Both the position numbers and the translations under genes were made by a program. Source: Deltaproteobacteria bacterium (lineage in GTDB: Bacteria > Desulfobacterota_D > UBA1144 > Nemesobacterales > UBA2774). Taken from it: a stretch of DNA of 64,000 nucleotides. The DNA is taken from assembly GCA_040223695.1 (NCBI GenBank), contig JAVKFU010000018.1, forward strand, positions 434,001-498,000, in the 5' to 3' direction. The notes beneath the pieces were generated by a model, which worked only from the letters and a program-made list of their open reading frames with translations, searched no databases and was not told the DNA's origin. How positions within the stretch are numbered: position 1 is the stretch's first letter; each line of letters starts with the position of its first letter. Below are positions 1-8,210 of this stretch, piece after piece.

Positions 1-729
1 CATGAAGCGGGAGCGTTCACGGACGCGAAGAAGCTGAAGAAAGGAATACTTGAGCAGGCTGACGGCGGAACTGTGTTTCTCGATGAGATAGGAGACATGA
101 GTCTTGCGCTCCAGGCAAAGCTTGTAAAGGCGGTTGAGGAGAGGTCTTTCAGAAGACTCGGGGGAACCAGGGATATAAAGGTCGACCTTTGCGTGATAGC
201 GGCTACGAACCGCGACCTGAAGGTTTTGGTTAAACACGGCGAATTCCGGGAGGACCTGTATCACAGGTTAAACGTGATTAGCTTCGAGATGCCTGCTCTC
301 AGAGACAGGAAGGAGGATCTCCCGCTTCTCACCGACTATTTTGTTTCCTACTTCAATACAGATTTGAACAAGAATATTTCCGAGATTCCGGAAGAAGTGA
401 GGACGACTCTGTCAAATTACGACTGGCCGGGAAATGTCCGGGAACTAAGGAGTGCCATAGAACGGGCGATACTGCTCGGTGAAAACGGCGTGCTAAACCC
501 GAAATATATAATGCTTGAAGACGGGGAAACCCTTCAGGTTCAGAACTCTGATGAAAAGATGATAATAGATGTCCCAATCGAGGACGCCTCTCTTTACAAA
601 ATAGAAAAGAAGGTTATAACTAAGGCCTTGGATTTAAACGACTGGAACCAGACGAGAACAGCCGATATGCTTGGAATTACCCGGGAGGTTCTCCGTTACA
701 GGATGAAGAAATGGGGGCTCTTGAGCTGA
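1..729 (+). CDS. Sigma-54-dependent transcriptional activator, C-terminal part
   Basis: The reading frame is open from the first base, so the N-terminal sensor or receiver domain and Walker A lie outside the window. The visible 242 residues begin in the AAA+ domain of an NtrC-type enhancer-binding protein that remodels sigma-54 RNA polymerase. Residues 4-9 read GAFTDA, a variant of the sigma-54-contacting GAFTGA loop. Walker B (VFLDEIGD) follows at about residues 25-32, and the arginine-finger region (REDLYHRLNV) is present. A Fis-type helix-turn-helix closes the protein (NQTRTADMLGITREVLRYRM). The cstA gene starts 13 bp downstream in the same direction. Control of carbon-starvation uptake is therefore the simplest inference, but the signal cannot be read from this fragment. 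Confidence 0.93.
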   Translation, partial: HEAGAFTDAKKLKKGILEQADGGTVFLDEIGDMSLALQAKLVKAVEERSFRRLGGTRDIKVDLCVIAATNRDLKVLVKHGEFREDLYHRLNVISFEMPALRDRKEDLPLLTDYFVSYFNTDLNKNISEIPEEVRTTLSNYDWPGNVRELRSAIERAILLGENGVLNPKYIMLEDGETLQVQNSDEKMIIDVPIEDASLYKIEKKVITKALDLNDWNQTRTADMLGITREVLRYRMKKWGLLS

Positions 730-742
730 ATGGAGGTTACGT

Positions 743-2425
743 GTGAACGCCGCTCTTATAGCAGTCTTAGTTTTAATTCTGTATTTTCTAGGTTACCGCT
801 ATTATTCAAAATTTATTGCTCAGAAGATTTTCCGTATTTCGGACGATGAGGTAACACCCGCCCATTTGAGAAATGACGGAGTTGATTACGTCCCGACCAA
901 TAAACACGTTCTTTTCGGCCACCACTTCGCCTCAATCGCGGGCGCAGCGCCTATAATCGGCCCTGCGATAGCGGTATTCTGGGGATGGGTGCCGGCTATT
1001 ATATGGGTCGTTTTGGGGACCATATTTATGGGCGCCGTGCAGGATTTCAGCGCGCTCGTCATCTCCGTAAGGGAAAAGGGGAGGTCTGTAGGTGACCTTG
1101 CCGGAACCCTGGTCAACCAACGGGCGAGGACGCTTTTTCTGCTCATTGTCTATTTTCTCATTTTCTTTGTAATTGCAGTTTTTGCATATGCGATCGCGAG
1201 TCTCTTCGTTAATTTTCCTTCAAGTGTTCTGCCTGTAAACTTTCAGATTCTTGTAGCAGTGGCGATAGGATTTCTTTTCTATAAAAAGGGCGTTCCGATT
1301 CTCTGGCCATCCATATTCGCGTTGATCACCCTTTACGTCATGATATGGGTGGGAACGATGGTGCCGATCGAGATACCCGCTGTTATGGGGAGCCAAGTCG
1401 TAACCTGGATTATCCTGCTCATTATCTATTCATTTATTGCCTCGGTGCTGCCGGTATGGACGCTTCTTCAGCCTCGTGATTACATCAACGGGCATCAGCT
1501 CTTTCTCGGCCTCGGCCTGCTCTTCGTCGGTCTTCTCGTCGCGAATCCCCAAATGCAGGCTCCCGCCTATAACCATCATGCCGAAGGAGGCGTACCGATA
1601 TTTCCGTTTATCTTCGTTACGATAGCGTGCGGGGCCATAAGCGGGTTCCACGCACTCGTATCGAGCGGCACTTCGTCCAAGCAATTGAACAGGATGAGCG
1701 ACGCGAGGTTTATAGGATACGGCGGGATGCTGGGAGAAGGAACTCTCGCGATGATTGCCACGTTAGCCGTAGCGGCGGGGATTACAAAGGGGGATTGGCT
1801 CTCTCACTACGAAACGTGGGATATGGCGGCCCAAGGGGGCATAAGCAATTTTGTGATCGGGGCTTCCACTTTTCTCGAGGCGATCAAAATCCCGGACGCA
1901 TTCGCCGACACAATGATAAGCGTAATAGTAATCAGCTTTGCCGCCACCTCGCTAGATACCGCATCAAGGATTCAGAGGCTCATAATCGGGGAGCTCGGCT
2001 CGGCTTACAAGATAAAAACGCTCGGAAACCGGTATGTGGGCGCGTTTCTGGGAGTGGTACCCGCCCTTCTGCTTGCGCTTCTGGCGGAGGCTCCCGGGAG
2101 GGGACCCGGGTCCGGGGGATTCTTGCTGTGGCCGCTCTTCGGCGCGACCAACCAGCTCGTGGCGGGCCTTACGCTCCTTGTGGCGACGATTTATCTCTGG
2201 AAAACGGGCAGGCCTGTAATCTATACTCTGATACCTATGGTATTTCTCATATTCATGACCATTGCCTCAATGATCTGGAACTTCAAATCTTTCTCGGATA
2301 ACGCTCTCCTGCTAGTATTATCCGCAATAGTGCTTGCGCTTTCAGTCTGGATAGTACTCGAAGCCTTATTCGTCTACAACGCCCGGAAGAGGAGCCGCAA
2401 GGTGGTTCCTATGGAGCAGGAGTGA
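743..2425 (+). CDS. cstA: CstA-family carbon starvation / peptide-pyruvate transporter
   Basis: This 560-residue protein is almost entirely hydrophobic and carries the CstA family's N-terminal signature (YVPTNKHVLFGHHFASIAG, then GPAIAVFWGW and GAVQDFSALVISVREKG). CstA proteins are inner-membrane transporters induced in starved cells, with peptides or pyruvate as reported substrates. Enterobacterial CstA is near 700 residues; this shorter form is common in other phyla. Translation most likely starts at the GTG at 743, preceded by GGAGG at 732-736. The gene follows the sigma-54 activator closely and may be co-transcribed with it. The substrate cannot be told from sequence. Confidence 0.93.
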   Translation: MNAALIAVLVLILYFLGYRYYSKFIAQKIFRISDDEVTPAHLRNDGVDYVPTNKHVLFGHHFASIAGAAPIIGPAIAVFWGWVPAIIWVVLGTIFMGAVQDFSALVISVREKGRSVGDLAGTLVNQRARTLFLLIVYFLIFFVIAVFAYAIASLFVNFPSSVLPVNFQILVAVAIGFLFYKKGVPILWPSIFALITLYVMIWVGTMVPIEIPAVMGSQVVTWIILLIIYSFIASVLPVWTLLQPRDYINGHQLFLGLGLLFVGLLVANPQMQAPAYNHHAEGGVPIFPFIFVTIACGAISGFHALVSSGTSSKQLNRMSDARFIGYGGMLGEGTLAMIATLAVAAGITKGDWLSHYETWDMAAQGGISNFVIGASTFLEAIKIPDAFADTMISVIVISFAATSLDTASRIQRLIIGELGSAYKIKTLGNRYVGAFLGVVPALLLALLAEAPGRGPGSGGFLLWPLFGATNQLVAGLTLLVATIYLWKTGRPVIYTLIPMVFLIFMTIASMIWNFKSFSDNALLLVLSAIVLALSVWIVLEALFVYNARKRSRKVVPMEQE

Positions 2426-2599
2426 CTTCTGGCCGAACATTTTATCTTTATCTAAAATATTAGTTTTCATGCAGCTTCGCTGTATTGAGTTAATCTTTTC
2501 TAAAACCGATTCTTTTCCGGGAACGTATATTAGCTACAACAGGAAAAATTCAACTGAACACTTATTTTCCGTGAACCATCTGCGGGAAAGGAGGGAGTT

Positions 2600-3232
2600 A
2601 TGAGAAAACTATTGATAATTATTGTGTCGATTTTGGCTTTGGGCTCATATGTCTGGCTTCAGGCGGAGGAATCCGGCAATAAAAATCATACGGGTAATGA
2701 AAATGTTGAAGTGGCGACATTCGCAGGCGGCTGTTTCTGGTGCATGCAGCCCCCTTACGATAAGCTGGACGGTATCGTAAAGACTACCGTGGGATACACC
2801 GGGGGACCAGAAAAAAATCCTACCTACAAGCAGGTATCATACGGAAAGACAGGTCATACCGAGTCCATAGAGATTACCTATGACCCAGATACAATAAGCT
2901 ACGATGAGCTGCTTCAGGTCTTCTGGATGAATATAGACCCTACTGATTCCGGGGGACAGTTTGTGGACAGGGGGAAGCAGTACAGGCCCGCGATCTTCTA
3001 TCATAACGAGTCTCAGAAAAAGGCCGCGGAGGAATCCAAAGAAAAGCTCGACAAATCCGGGCGCTTCCACAAGCCGGTGGTAGTCGAAATTACCGAGGCT
3101 AGCGAATTTTATCCGGCTGAGGAGTACCATCAGATGTTCTATAAGAAGGATAAATTGACATATAAAACCTACCGGATCGGGTCGGGCAGGGATCAGTTTA
3201 TCGAGAAGCACTGGGGCAAACAGGACAGCTGA
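2600..3232 (+). CDS. msrA: Exported peptide-methionine (S)-S-oxide reductase MsrA
   Basis: This enzyme reduces the S-epimer of methionine sulfoxide in oxidised proteins. The catalytic motif GCFWC is at residues 44-48, with Cys45 as the expected nucleophile. The second cysteine, Cys48, replaces the usual glycine of GCFWG and could act as a resolving cysteine. Other family motifs are VGYTGG, GHTESI and the C-terminal GSGRDQFIEKHWG. A hydrophobic N-terminal segment (residues 3-20) ahead of the catalytic domain points to export, so the protein probably repairs envelope proteins. A strong ribosome-binding site (AAAGGAGGG) precedes the ATG. The gene stands alone. Confidence 0.93.
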   Translation: MRKLLIIIVSILALGSYVWLQAEESGNKNHTGNENVEVATFAGGCFWCMQPPYDKLDGIVKTTVGYTGGPEKNPTYKQVSYGKTGHTESIEITYDPDTISYDELLQVFWMNIDPTDSGGQFVDRGKQYRPAIFYHNESQKKAAEESKEKLDKSGRFHKPVVVEITEASEFYPAEEYHQMFYKKDKLTYKTYRIGSGRDQFIEKHWGKQDS

Positions 3233-3566
3233 AGGTAAAAAAGTAACGACCGAAGTCTTGATGTTTACTTTTAAAACCGGCTGGTAAAAGTGCATCTCCT
3301 CAGTGTGGCTGAATGGTTATTCATGCCCGGTTTAAGAACGGCATATTCTGTCATACCGGTCGGGAATTCTTCAGTTTCGCGATATCGCCGGTCGTCCCGA
3401 TCACGGCCTCTACGCTACCGTTTTAATCTGGGTTCATGTATCGTGTTTTTGCTGTAAGTGCGTCAGTACGTATGGTGTTAAGCATAAACTCCAATTCGGA
3501 GCGTTAAATTCATCATGGCCCATAATAAAAAGATGGTAACAGTGCAGCCGGAGAGTATAATATATT
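3233..3566. other. Intergenic region without a recognised gene
   Basis: No open frame here resembles a protein family and no tRNA or other RNA could be folded convincingly. The right end carries a TATAAT box at 3556-3561 that probably serves the CAP-domain gene. The rest may be decayed sequence. Confidence 0.5.
3556..3561 (+). promoter_or_regulatory. Probable -10 box of the CAP-domain gene
   Basis: A perfect TATAAT lies only 5 nt before the TTG and 8 nt before the GTG start of the next gene. No clear -35 hexamer is present at the expected distance. A transcript from this box would have almost no leader. Confidence 0.4.
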
Positions 3567-4136
3567 TTGGTGACGAGGATAATAATAAAACTGGCTCTGG
3601 TTTTTCTTCTCGGCGTGTGGGGGTGCGGAAAAAATAACGAGATTTCTTACGTTCTCGCAAATGACGCTTACCGCTGCGAGGAGTTCGACGTAATCAAGGG
3701 AAAAATGGTTTCGCTCATAAACCGGGCCAGGGCGCAAAGCCGTAACTGCGGATATAAAATCTATACTCCAGCGGGAAGGGTCAAATGGAATCCCACGCTG
3801 GCTCGGGCTGCTCTCGGTCATTCAGTGGACATGGCTACCAGGGATTTTGTAAGTCATCAAGGCTCTGACGGCGGTCATGTGGACGACAGGGTGAGAAAGC
3901 TGGATTATGAATGGACATCCGTCGGAGAAAATATTTCCGCCGGAAGGGAATCTTCCGAGGAAGTCGTTGCCGCATGGCTCAGGAGCCCGGACCACTGTGA
4001 AATTATAATGAGGGAAAGCTTCACCGAGATAGGCGGGGCCTGTTTTCACAATAAGGACTCAAAGAACAAAACTTACTGGACCGTAGTGTTCGCATCCCGG
4101 AATGAATCGTCACTCAGGGCTAACCTTCCAGAATAG
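3567..4136 (+). CDS. CAP-domain (SCP/PR-1-like) secreted protein, probable lipoprotein
   Basis: The 189-residue protein starts with a hydrophobic export signal ending in a cysteine at residue 20 (LLGVWGC), an atypical lipobox with Trp at -2. The mature part is a single CAP domain: WNPTLARAALGHSVDMA, SHQGSDGG, SVGENISAG and VVAAWLRSPDHCEIIM carry the conserved His and Glu residues of the CAP cavity. Bacterial CAP proteins are secreted or surface-anchored and mostly of unknown function. Translation can start at TTG 3567 or the adjacent GTG 3570; neither has a Shine-Dalgarno sequence. The last 17 bp overlap the convergent cyclase gene. Confidence 0.85.
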   Translation: MVTRIIIKLALVFLLGVWGCGKNNEISYVLANDAYRCEEFDVIKGKMVSLINRARAQSRNCGYKIYTPAGRVKWNPTLARAALGHSVDMATRDFVSHQGSDGGHVDDRVRKLDYEWTSVGENISAGRESSEEVVAAWLRSPDHCEIIMRESFTEIGGACFHNKDSKNKTYWTVVFASRNESSLRANLPE

Positions 4137-4890
4137 CTACCGGCCTCACCCACCCGGCGCTTGCGTCTTTTATCTTGATGGGCGGGCAGACCACCTGAAA
4201 GCCGTGCGGGGGTAGAAGGTCTAAGTTAGTCAGCTTCTCCATTTGACAGTACTCCATTTCGATACCGGCGAAATGCGCACCCCAAATTACGCTAGAATCC
4301 CCGGTCTTCTTGAACTCCTCGACCATCGCCCAAAACGGCCTGTCCCACCCAGCGGAATCAGTGCCAACGACCTTGACTCCTCGCTCAGTAAGCCACAGTG
4401 TGGACTCTTTACCAAGTCCCGGGAAAGTCGTCCAGTATTCCTTCGTGCCCCATAGCTTGTCGGCCCCGGTCATAATCAGAACAATATCCAGAGGCTTGAT
4501 AACATAGTTGATCTTTCCGAGCGCTTCCTTTAGATCTCCTGTCGTTATAAGCTCGCCCGGTTCTTTGTGCCTCATATCTATTACGACGCCGTCGCCGTAA
4601 AACCACTCAACCGGCACTTCGTCGATTGTCCTGGCCTTCTCGCCCTGAGAGACGGGGTGGTAGTGCCAAGGGGCGTCCATATGAGTGCCCACGTGGGTGC
4701 CGAGCGTTACATACTCGTTCGCCCATCCGAGCCCTCCGGGCAGGTCGCCGCGTCCGCACTCAAAGCGCATCATCATATACTCGGCGGTATCCCGGTGTTT
4801 TTCGTATTCTATTTCGAGCCGCTGATGCTCCGGGCCGGGCGCGGGCTCTGTGGTGATTGCAAGGTCTATAACTCGTTTTTTGTCCTTCAT
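4120..4890 (-). CDS. Cyclase-family metal-dependent hydrolase (KynB-like)
   Basis: This 256-residue protein belongs to the cyclase family that includes bacterial kynurenine formamidase. The metal-binding signature HVGTHMDAPWHYHP lies near residue 65, and the C-terminal part has the usual GAHFAGIEMEY and PPHGFQVVCPPIKI segments. Family members hydrolyse amide or ester bonds of small cyclic or aromatic compounds using Zn or Mn. No kynurenine-pathway gene is nearby, so the substrate is unknown. A second, diverged member lies at 21386-22066. The start codon has no Shine-Dalgarno and sits 6 nt after a TATAAT box. Confidence 0.88.
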   Translation of the reverse strand: MKDKKRVIDLAITTEPAPGPEHQRLEIEYEKHRDTAEYMMMRFECGRGDLPGGLGWANEYVTLGTHVGTHMDAPWHYHPVSQGEKARTIDEVPVEWFYGDGVVIDMRHKEPGELITTGDLKEALGKINYVIKPLDIVLIMTGADKLWGTKEYWTTFPGLGKESTLWLTERGVKVVGTDSAGWDRPFWAMVEEFKKTGDSSVIWGAHFAGIEMEYCQMEKLTNLDLLPPHGFQVVCPPIKIKDASAGWVRPVAILEG

Positions 4891-4896
4891 AGGGCT

Positions 4897-4902
4897 ATTA
4901 TA
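4897..4902 (-). promoter_or_regulatory. Probable -10 box of the cyclase gene
   Basis: On the minus strand a perfect TATAAT is followed by AGCCCT and then the ATG at 4890. The -35 region (TTTTAA at 4920-4925) is weak. Transcription would begin at or next to the start codon. Confidence 0.45.
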
Positions 4903-4925
4903 TTTTATAATTCATTTTATTAAAA

Positions 4926-5927
4926 GTGAGGGTTCTCTTGCCGAAAAAAGACGACTCAAGCGCCCTTAGAAGACTAGGGATGTCGGAGCTGTTCATCTCC
5001 CCTGTGGGGCTCGGCTGCTTGCAGTTTAGCCGTGGCAGGGGAGTTTCGGGGCTCCTTTGGCCTACTCTTGGAGCACAGGGCATAAACGGGATAGTGAAAG
5101 CTTCTCTCGACGGCGGAGTCAACTGGTTCGATACGGCCGAGCTTTACGGGTGGGGGGAATCGGAGCGGGCGCTCGCAAGGTCTCTCGGGGAGTTAAATGT
5201 TCCTAGAGACGAGGTCATTATCGCGACAAAATGGTGGCCGCTTCTGAGAACCGCGGGTTCTATTAAGCGCACAGTCGGGGAACGGCTCTCGTCTCTTAGC
5301 GTCGATTTAATAGACCTCCACCAGATACATAATCCATTTTCCCTTTCCTCCATAGGCTCTCAGATGAAGGAGATGGCGGGTCTGGTAGAGACGGGGAAGG
5401 TGAGGTACGTCGGAGTGAGCAATTATTCCGCTGAAAGGATGCGGAAAGCGCACCTCGAGCTCTCACGTCTTGGTCTCGCTCTGGTATCAAACCAGATGAA
5501 ATACAGCCTTTTCAATAGGAAAATAGAGACAAACGGAGTGCTTGATGCGGCGAAGGACCTGGGGGTTACCGTAATCGCGTATTCACCGCTGGCGCGAGGG
5601 CTTCTGACGGGAAAATTTCACGAACGCCCTGAGCTGCTCAGGGAGAGAAAATTTTTCAGGAGACTATACGGCTCGCTTACCGGAGACAATATCAAGAATT
5701 CTGCGCATCTCATCGAGGCACTCGGAGAGCTGGGCGGGAAATATAACGCAACTCCGTCCCAGATTGCCTTAAACTGGCTCATAAATTTTCACGGAGATAC
5801 GGTAGTTGTTATCCCCGGCGCTACGAGGGTGGAGCATGCCGCCGATAACGCGGCTTCGATGAGTTTCAAGCTCTCTCAAGACGACCTGGCTTATCTTGAC
5901 GATGTATCGTCACGTCTCACGCTCTAA
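4926..5927 (+). CDS. Aldo/keto reductase
   Basis: This is an NADPH-dependent oxidoreductase of the aldo/keto reductase superfamily, a cytoplasmic TIM barrel. The catalytic tetrad is visible: Asp and Tyr in FDTAELYGWGESE, Lys in IIATKWWP, and His in DLHQIHNPF. The cofactor-binding end (VVVIPGATRVEHAADNA) matches the family. Two starts are possible. GTG 4926 has no ribosome-binding site, while TTG 4938 has GTGAGGG just upstream and may be the real one. A TATAAT at 4906-4911 could drive it. The gene is divergent from the cyclase. The physiological substrate cannot be predicted. Confidence 0.9.
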   Translation: MRVLLPKKDDSSALRRLGMSELFISPVGLGCLQFSRGRGVSGLLWPTLGAQGINGIVKASLDGGVNWFDTAELYGWGESERALARSLGELNVPRDEVIIATKWWPLLRTAGSIKRTVGERLSSLSVDLIDLHQIHNPFSLSSIGSQMKEMAGLVETGKVRYVGVSNYSAERMRKAHLELSRLGLALVSNQMKYSLFNRKIETNGVLDAAKDLGVTVIAYSPLARGLLTGKFHERPELLRERKFFRRLYGSLTGDNIKNSAHLIEALGELGGKYNATPSQIALNWLINFHGDTVVVIPGATRVEHAADNAASMSFKLSQDDLAYLDDVSSRLTL

Positions 5928-5933
5928 AGCCCG

Positions 5934-5962
5934 TTGACCGCACTCCGGCAAAACGCTATTAT
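5934..5962 (+). promoter_or_regulatory. Sigma-70-type promoter of the DUF763 gene
   Basis: TTGACC at 5934-5939 and TATTAT at 5957-5962 are separated by exactly 17 nt. Only 7 nt separate the -10 box from the ATG at 5970, and there is no Shine-Dalgarno, so the transcript would be leaderless. Confidence 0.6.
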
Positions 5963-5969
5963 TTTTCTT

Positions 5970-7043
5970 ATGAGAACCGGATACGCACAGCTTCCGCTTC
6001 ACGGCGGGAAAGCCCCTTCATGGCTCTTTAGCAGGATGACGAGGCTCGCCCGTGAGATAGTCTGTCATATAGTTTCCGAGTACGGCCCGAGCGAGGTATT
6101 GATGCGTCTTTCCGATCCCTACTGGTTTCAGGCGTTCGGATGCGTGCTGGGCTTCGACTGGCACTCAAGCGGCGTTACCACCACTACGTGCGGCGCAGTA
6201 AAGGAAGGGATAAAGGGCCTTGAAGGAGAGCTCGGATTATACGCGGCAGGCGGAAAGGGCGGGGCCTCGAGGAAGACCCCCGATCAAATAACACGCGTCT
6301 GCGAGGGCCTCTCGCAAGACCCGGACGGTCTTGTTCACGCGAGCAGAATTTCCGCAAAGGTTGATAATTCCGCGGTACAGGACGGCTTTCAGCTTTACCA
6401 TCACAGCTTCTTTTTTACCGATAAGAGGGAATGGTGCGTGGTACAGCAGGGTTTTAACGACTCCATCCGTTCAGCGCGCCGCTACCACTGGCTCGGCAAG
6501 GGACTACTCAGCTTCGTGGAGGAGCCTCACGCCGCTATATGCAGCGACAAGAGAACGGAGACGCTCGACCTTACGGCGCGGGAGAGCAGCGGGACGAGGG
6601 ACGCCGTGACCGAAATCGCGGGGCAGCCGGACAGGAGCGTGCTCAGGGACATGGAGCGGCTTCCGAACCTTGTTATGCCCGAGCGGCATTGGGTTAAAGC
6701 AGTTGATATAAATCCCAAGTATCTTCGGAAGATCATGCTTAAGACCTATGAAGAGAGCCCCGGAAGCTTCGAGGAGCTTCTCGGCATAAAGGGCGTGGGC
6801 CCGAAAACGCTTCGCGCGCTTACTCTAGTATCGGAGCTGATATACGGCACGAGAGCCAGTGTCAGGGACCCCGCAAGATTCTCGTTCGCCCACGGGGGGA
6901 AGGACGGGACGCCTTTCCCGGTAGACCGTGAAACTTACGAAAATACCATCTCCCTGCTTCACGATGCGCTGAGAAGGGCAAAGATTGACCGCAGTGAAAA
7001 ATTAAAGGCCATCCGGAGATTATCCCTCTTTGGCAAAGAATAA
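5970..7043 (+). CDS. DUF763 domain protein
   Basis: The 357-residue protein matches the DUF763 family, known mainly from archaea and scattered bacteria, with no established function. The N-terminus (MRTGYAQLPLHGGKAPSWLF) is the family's typical start. It fixes the ATG at 5970 rather than the upstream in-frame TTG at 5934, which lies in the promoter. Conserved blocks include the SSGVTTTTCGAVKEG and NSAVQDGFQLYHHSFFF segments. Near the C-terminus, FEELLGIKGVGPKTLRAL is a helix-hairpin-helix motif, which in other proteins contacts nucleic acid backbones. A nucleic-acid role is an inference from that motif only. Confidence 0.88.
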   Translation: MRTGYAQLPLHGGKAPSWLFSRMTRLAREIVCHIVSEYGPSEVLMRLSDPYWFQAFGCVLGFDWHSSGVTTTTCGAVKEGIKGLEGELGLYAAGGKGGASRKTPDQITRVCEGLSQDPDGLVHASRISAKVDNSAVQDGFQLYHHSFFFTDKREWCVVQQGFNDSIRSARRYHWLGKGLLSFVEEPHAAICSDKRTETLDLTARESSGTRDAVTEIAGQPDRSVLRDMERLPNLVMPERHWVKAVDINPKYLRKIMLKTYEESPGSFEELLGIKGVGPKTLRALTLVSELIYGTRASVRDPARFSFAHGGKDGTPFPVDRETYENTISLLHDALRRAKIDRSEKLKAIRRLSLFGKE

Positions 7044-7094
7044 TCATATCCCGAATTACGCTATTTATTTCGGCAACTAGATGTTTTATTTGTG

Positions 7095-8087
7095 CTATTT
7101 AGCATCCAGCGCCTGAGCGACGGCTGCAATCACCTCGTCATGAAGCAAGCCGTTCGTGCCGACTATTCCGCTGTTTTTCGATAAGGTTCTGCCGCGAGAA
7201 AAATCGAGGAATTTCCCGTTTATATCCGTAACCATTCCGCCCGCTTCTTCGACAATTATCGAACCGGCTGCATGGTCCCATATCTTTTCTTCGTAGTCCT
7301 TGTTTGTCGGGAGCCTTAGATAGATGGATGCGTCCCCTCTGGCAAGAACCGCATACTTGCACTGGCTGTCGATTCTTATCGGACGAGCCTTCACGCCGAG
7401 AATTTCGGCTATGCGGCCGGAATCCTCGTGGGAGGAATGGGATGACTCTACCGACTCGCAGAATGGAGCGTTTTTAGGCTCAACAATGTCGGAGACGTTT
7501 ATTTCTTTAGGCGTATTGTGCTCGATCGGACGCGATGAAGCGCCTGAGTCCCTGACCGCGCTCAGCACGCAGCCTTTCTCGCCTTCGGGGTTCTTGATAT
7601 CCAGAGGAAGATTGGGGCACCCGAGCACTCCCAGCATCACCTCTCCGGCATTTATCAACGCAAGCGCAACCGCATACTGCTCCCCTCTTAAAAAACCCTT
7701 GGTTCCGTCGATGGGGTCGAGTGTCCAGAAGAGCCCTTCCGGTCCGCCTTCGTAGTCGCCGCAATCTATGGCTTTTATGAGGCTCTCCTCGTCTATTCCC
7801 GGGAAGACTGATGCCGCGTATTCCAGAATGCTCGCTGTCACGGCTTTACCCTCTTCAGTTCTGAGCTCCGTGGAGTCCTCTTCGGCCATAATGGGTATGT
7901 CGGGGAATGCTTTCTTTAGCTCGTGGCAGATTACCGCCTGCGCGCCGAAATCCGCCACAGTTACGGGGGATTTATCCTTTTTCATAATCGTGTCCTCCGA
8001 GAAGAGGGAGGACTGTACTTTTATGCACAATCTGCATGCTTTTCTTACAGCCTCCAGTGCGGCTCTAAGCTCTGATTCATAATCCAT
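7095..8087 (-). CDS. Inositol monophosphatase superfamily enzyme, 3'(2'),5'-bisphosphate nucleotidase-like (HAL2/CysQ type)
   Basis: The protein has the lithium-sensitive phosphatase motifs: MAEEDS, LDPIDGTKGFLRG and IWDHAAGSIIVEEAGG, which together bind the catalytic Mg ions. The long insert between motifs and the SPVTVADFGAQAVI block resemble HAL2/SAL1-type enzymes more than short bacterial CysQ. Those enzymes remove the 3'-phosphate from PAP, a by-product of sulfate assimilation and sulfotransfer. The start at 8087 has AAAAGGAG about 7 nt upstream; a longer in-frame start at 8123 is less likely. No sulfate-assimilation genes flank it. Confidence 0.87.
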   Translation of the reverse strand: MDYESELRAALEAVRKACRLCIKVQSSLFSEDTIMKKDKSPVTVADFGAQAVICHELKKAFPDIPIMAEEDSTELRTEEGKAVTASILEYAASVFPGIDEESLIKAIDCGDYEGGPEGLFWTLDPIDGTKGFLRGEQYAVALALINAGEVMLGVLGCPNLPLDIKNPEGEKGCVLSAVRDSGASSRPIEHNTPKEINVSDIVEPKNAPFCESVESSHSSHEDSGRIAEILGVKARPIRIDSQCKYAVLARGDASIYLRLPTNKDYEEKIWDHAAGSIIVEEAGGMVTDINGKFLDFSRGRTLSKNSGIVGTNGLLHDEVIAAVAQALDAK

Positions 8088-8210
8088 TGTCAATTCTCCT
8101 TTTCGGGCAATAAATTTTACCATAAAGAATGGTTCAAAACCCCCGGATTTTTTTGCCTGCTATGGACTTCTTCCTTCACTCATGCGCGGCGGATCATGTG
8201 TCTATTTACT

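Noticed and set aside
1627-2301. 224-codon open frame in another phase of cstA
   Set aside because: It lies wholly inside cstA, is rich in Arg/Gly, has no ribosome-binding site and no family features.
3300-3375. tRNA-Ser/Leu-like stretch (GTGTGGCTGAATGG)
   Set aside because: No acceptor stem or TψC arm could be formed around it.
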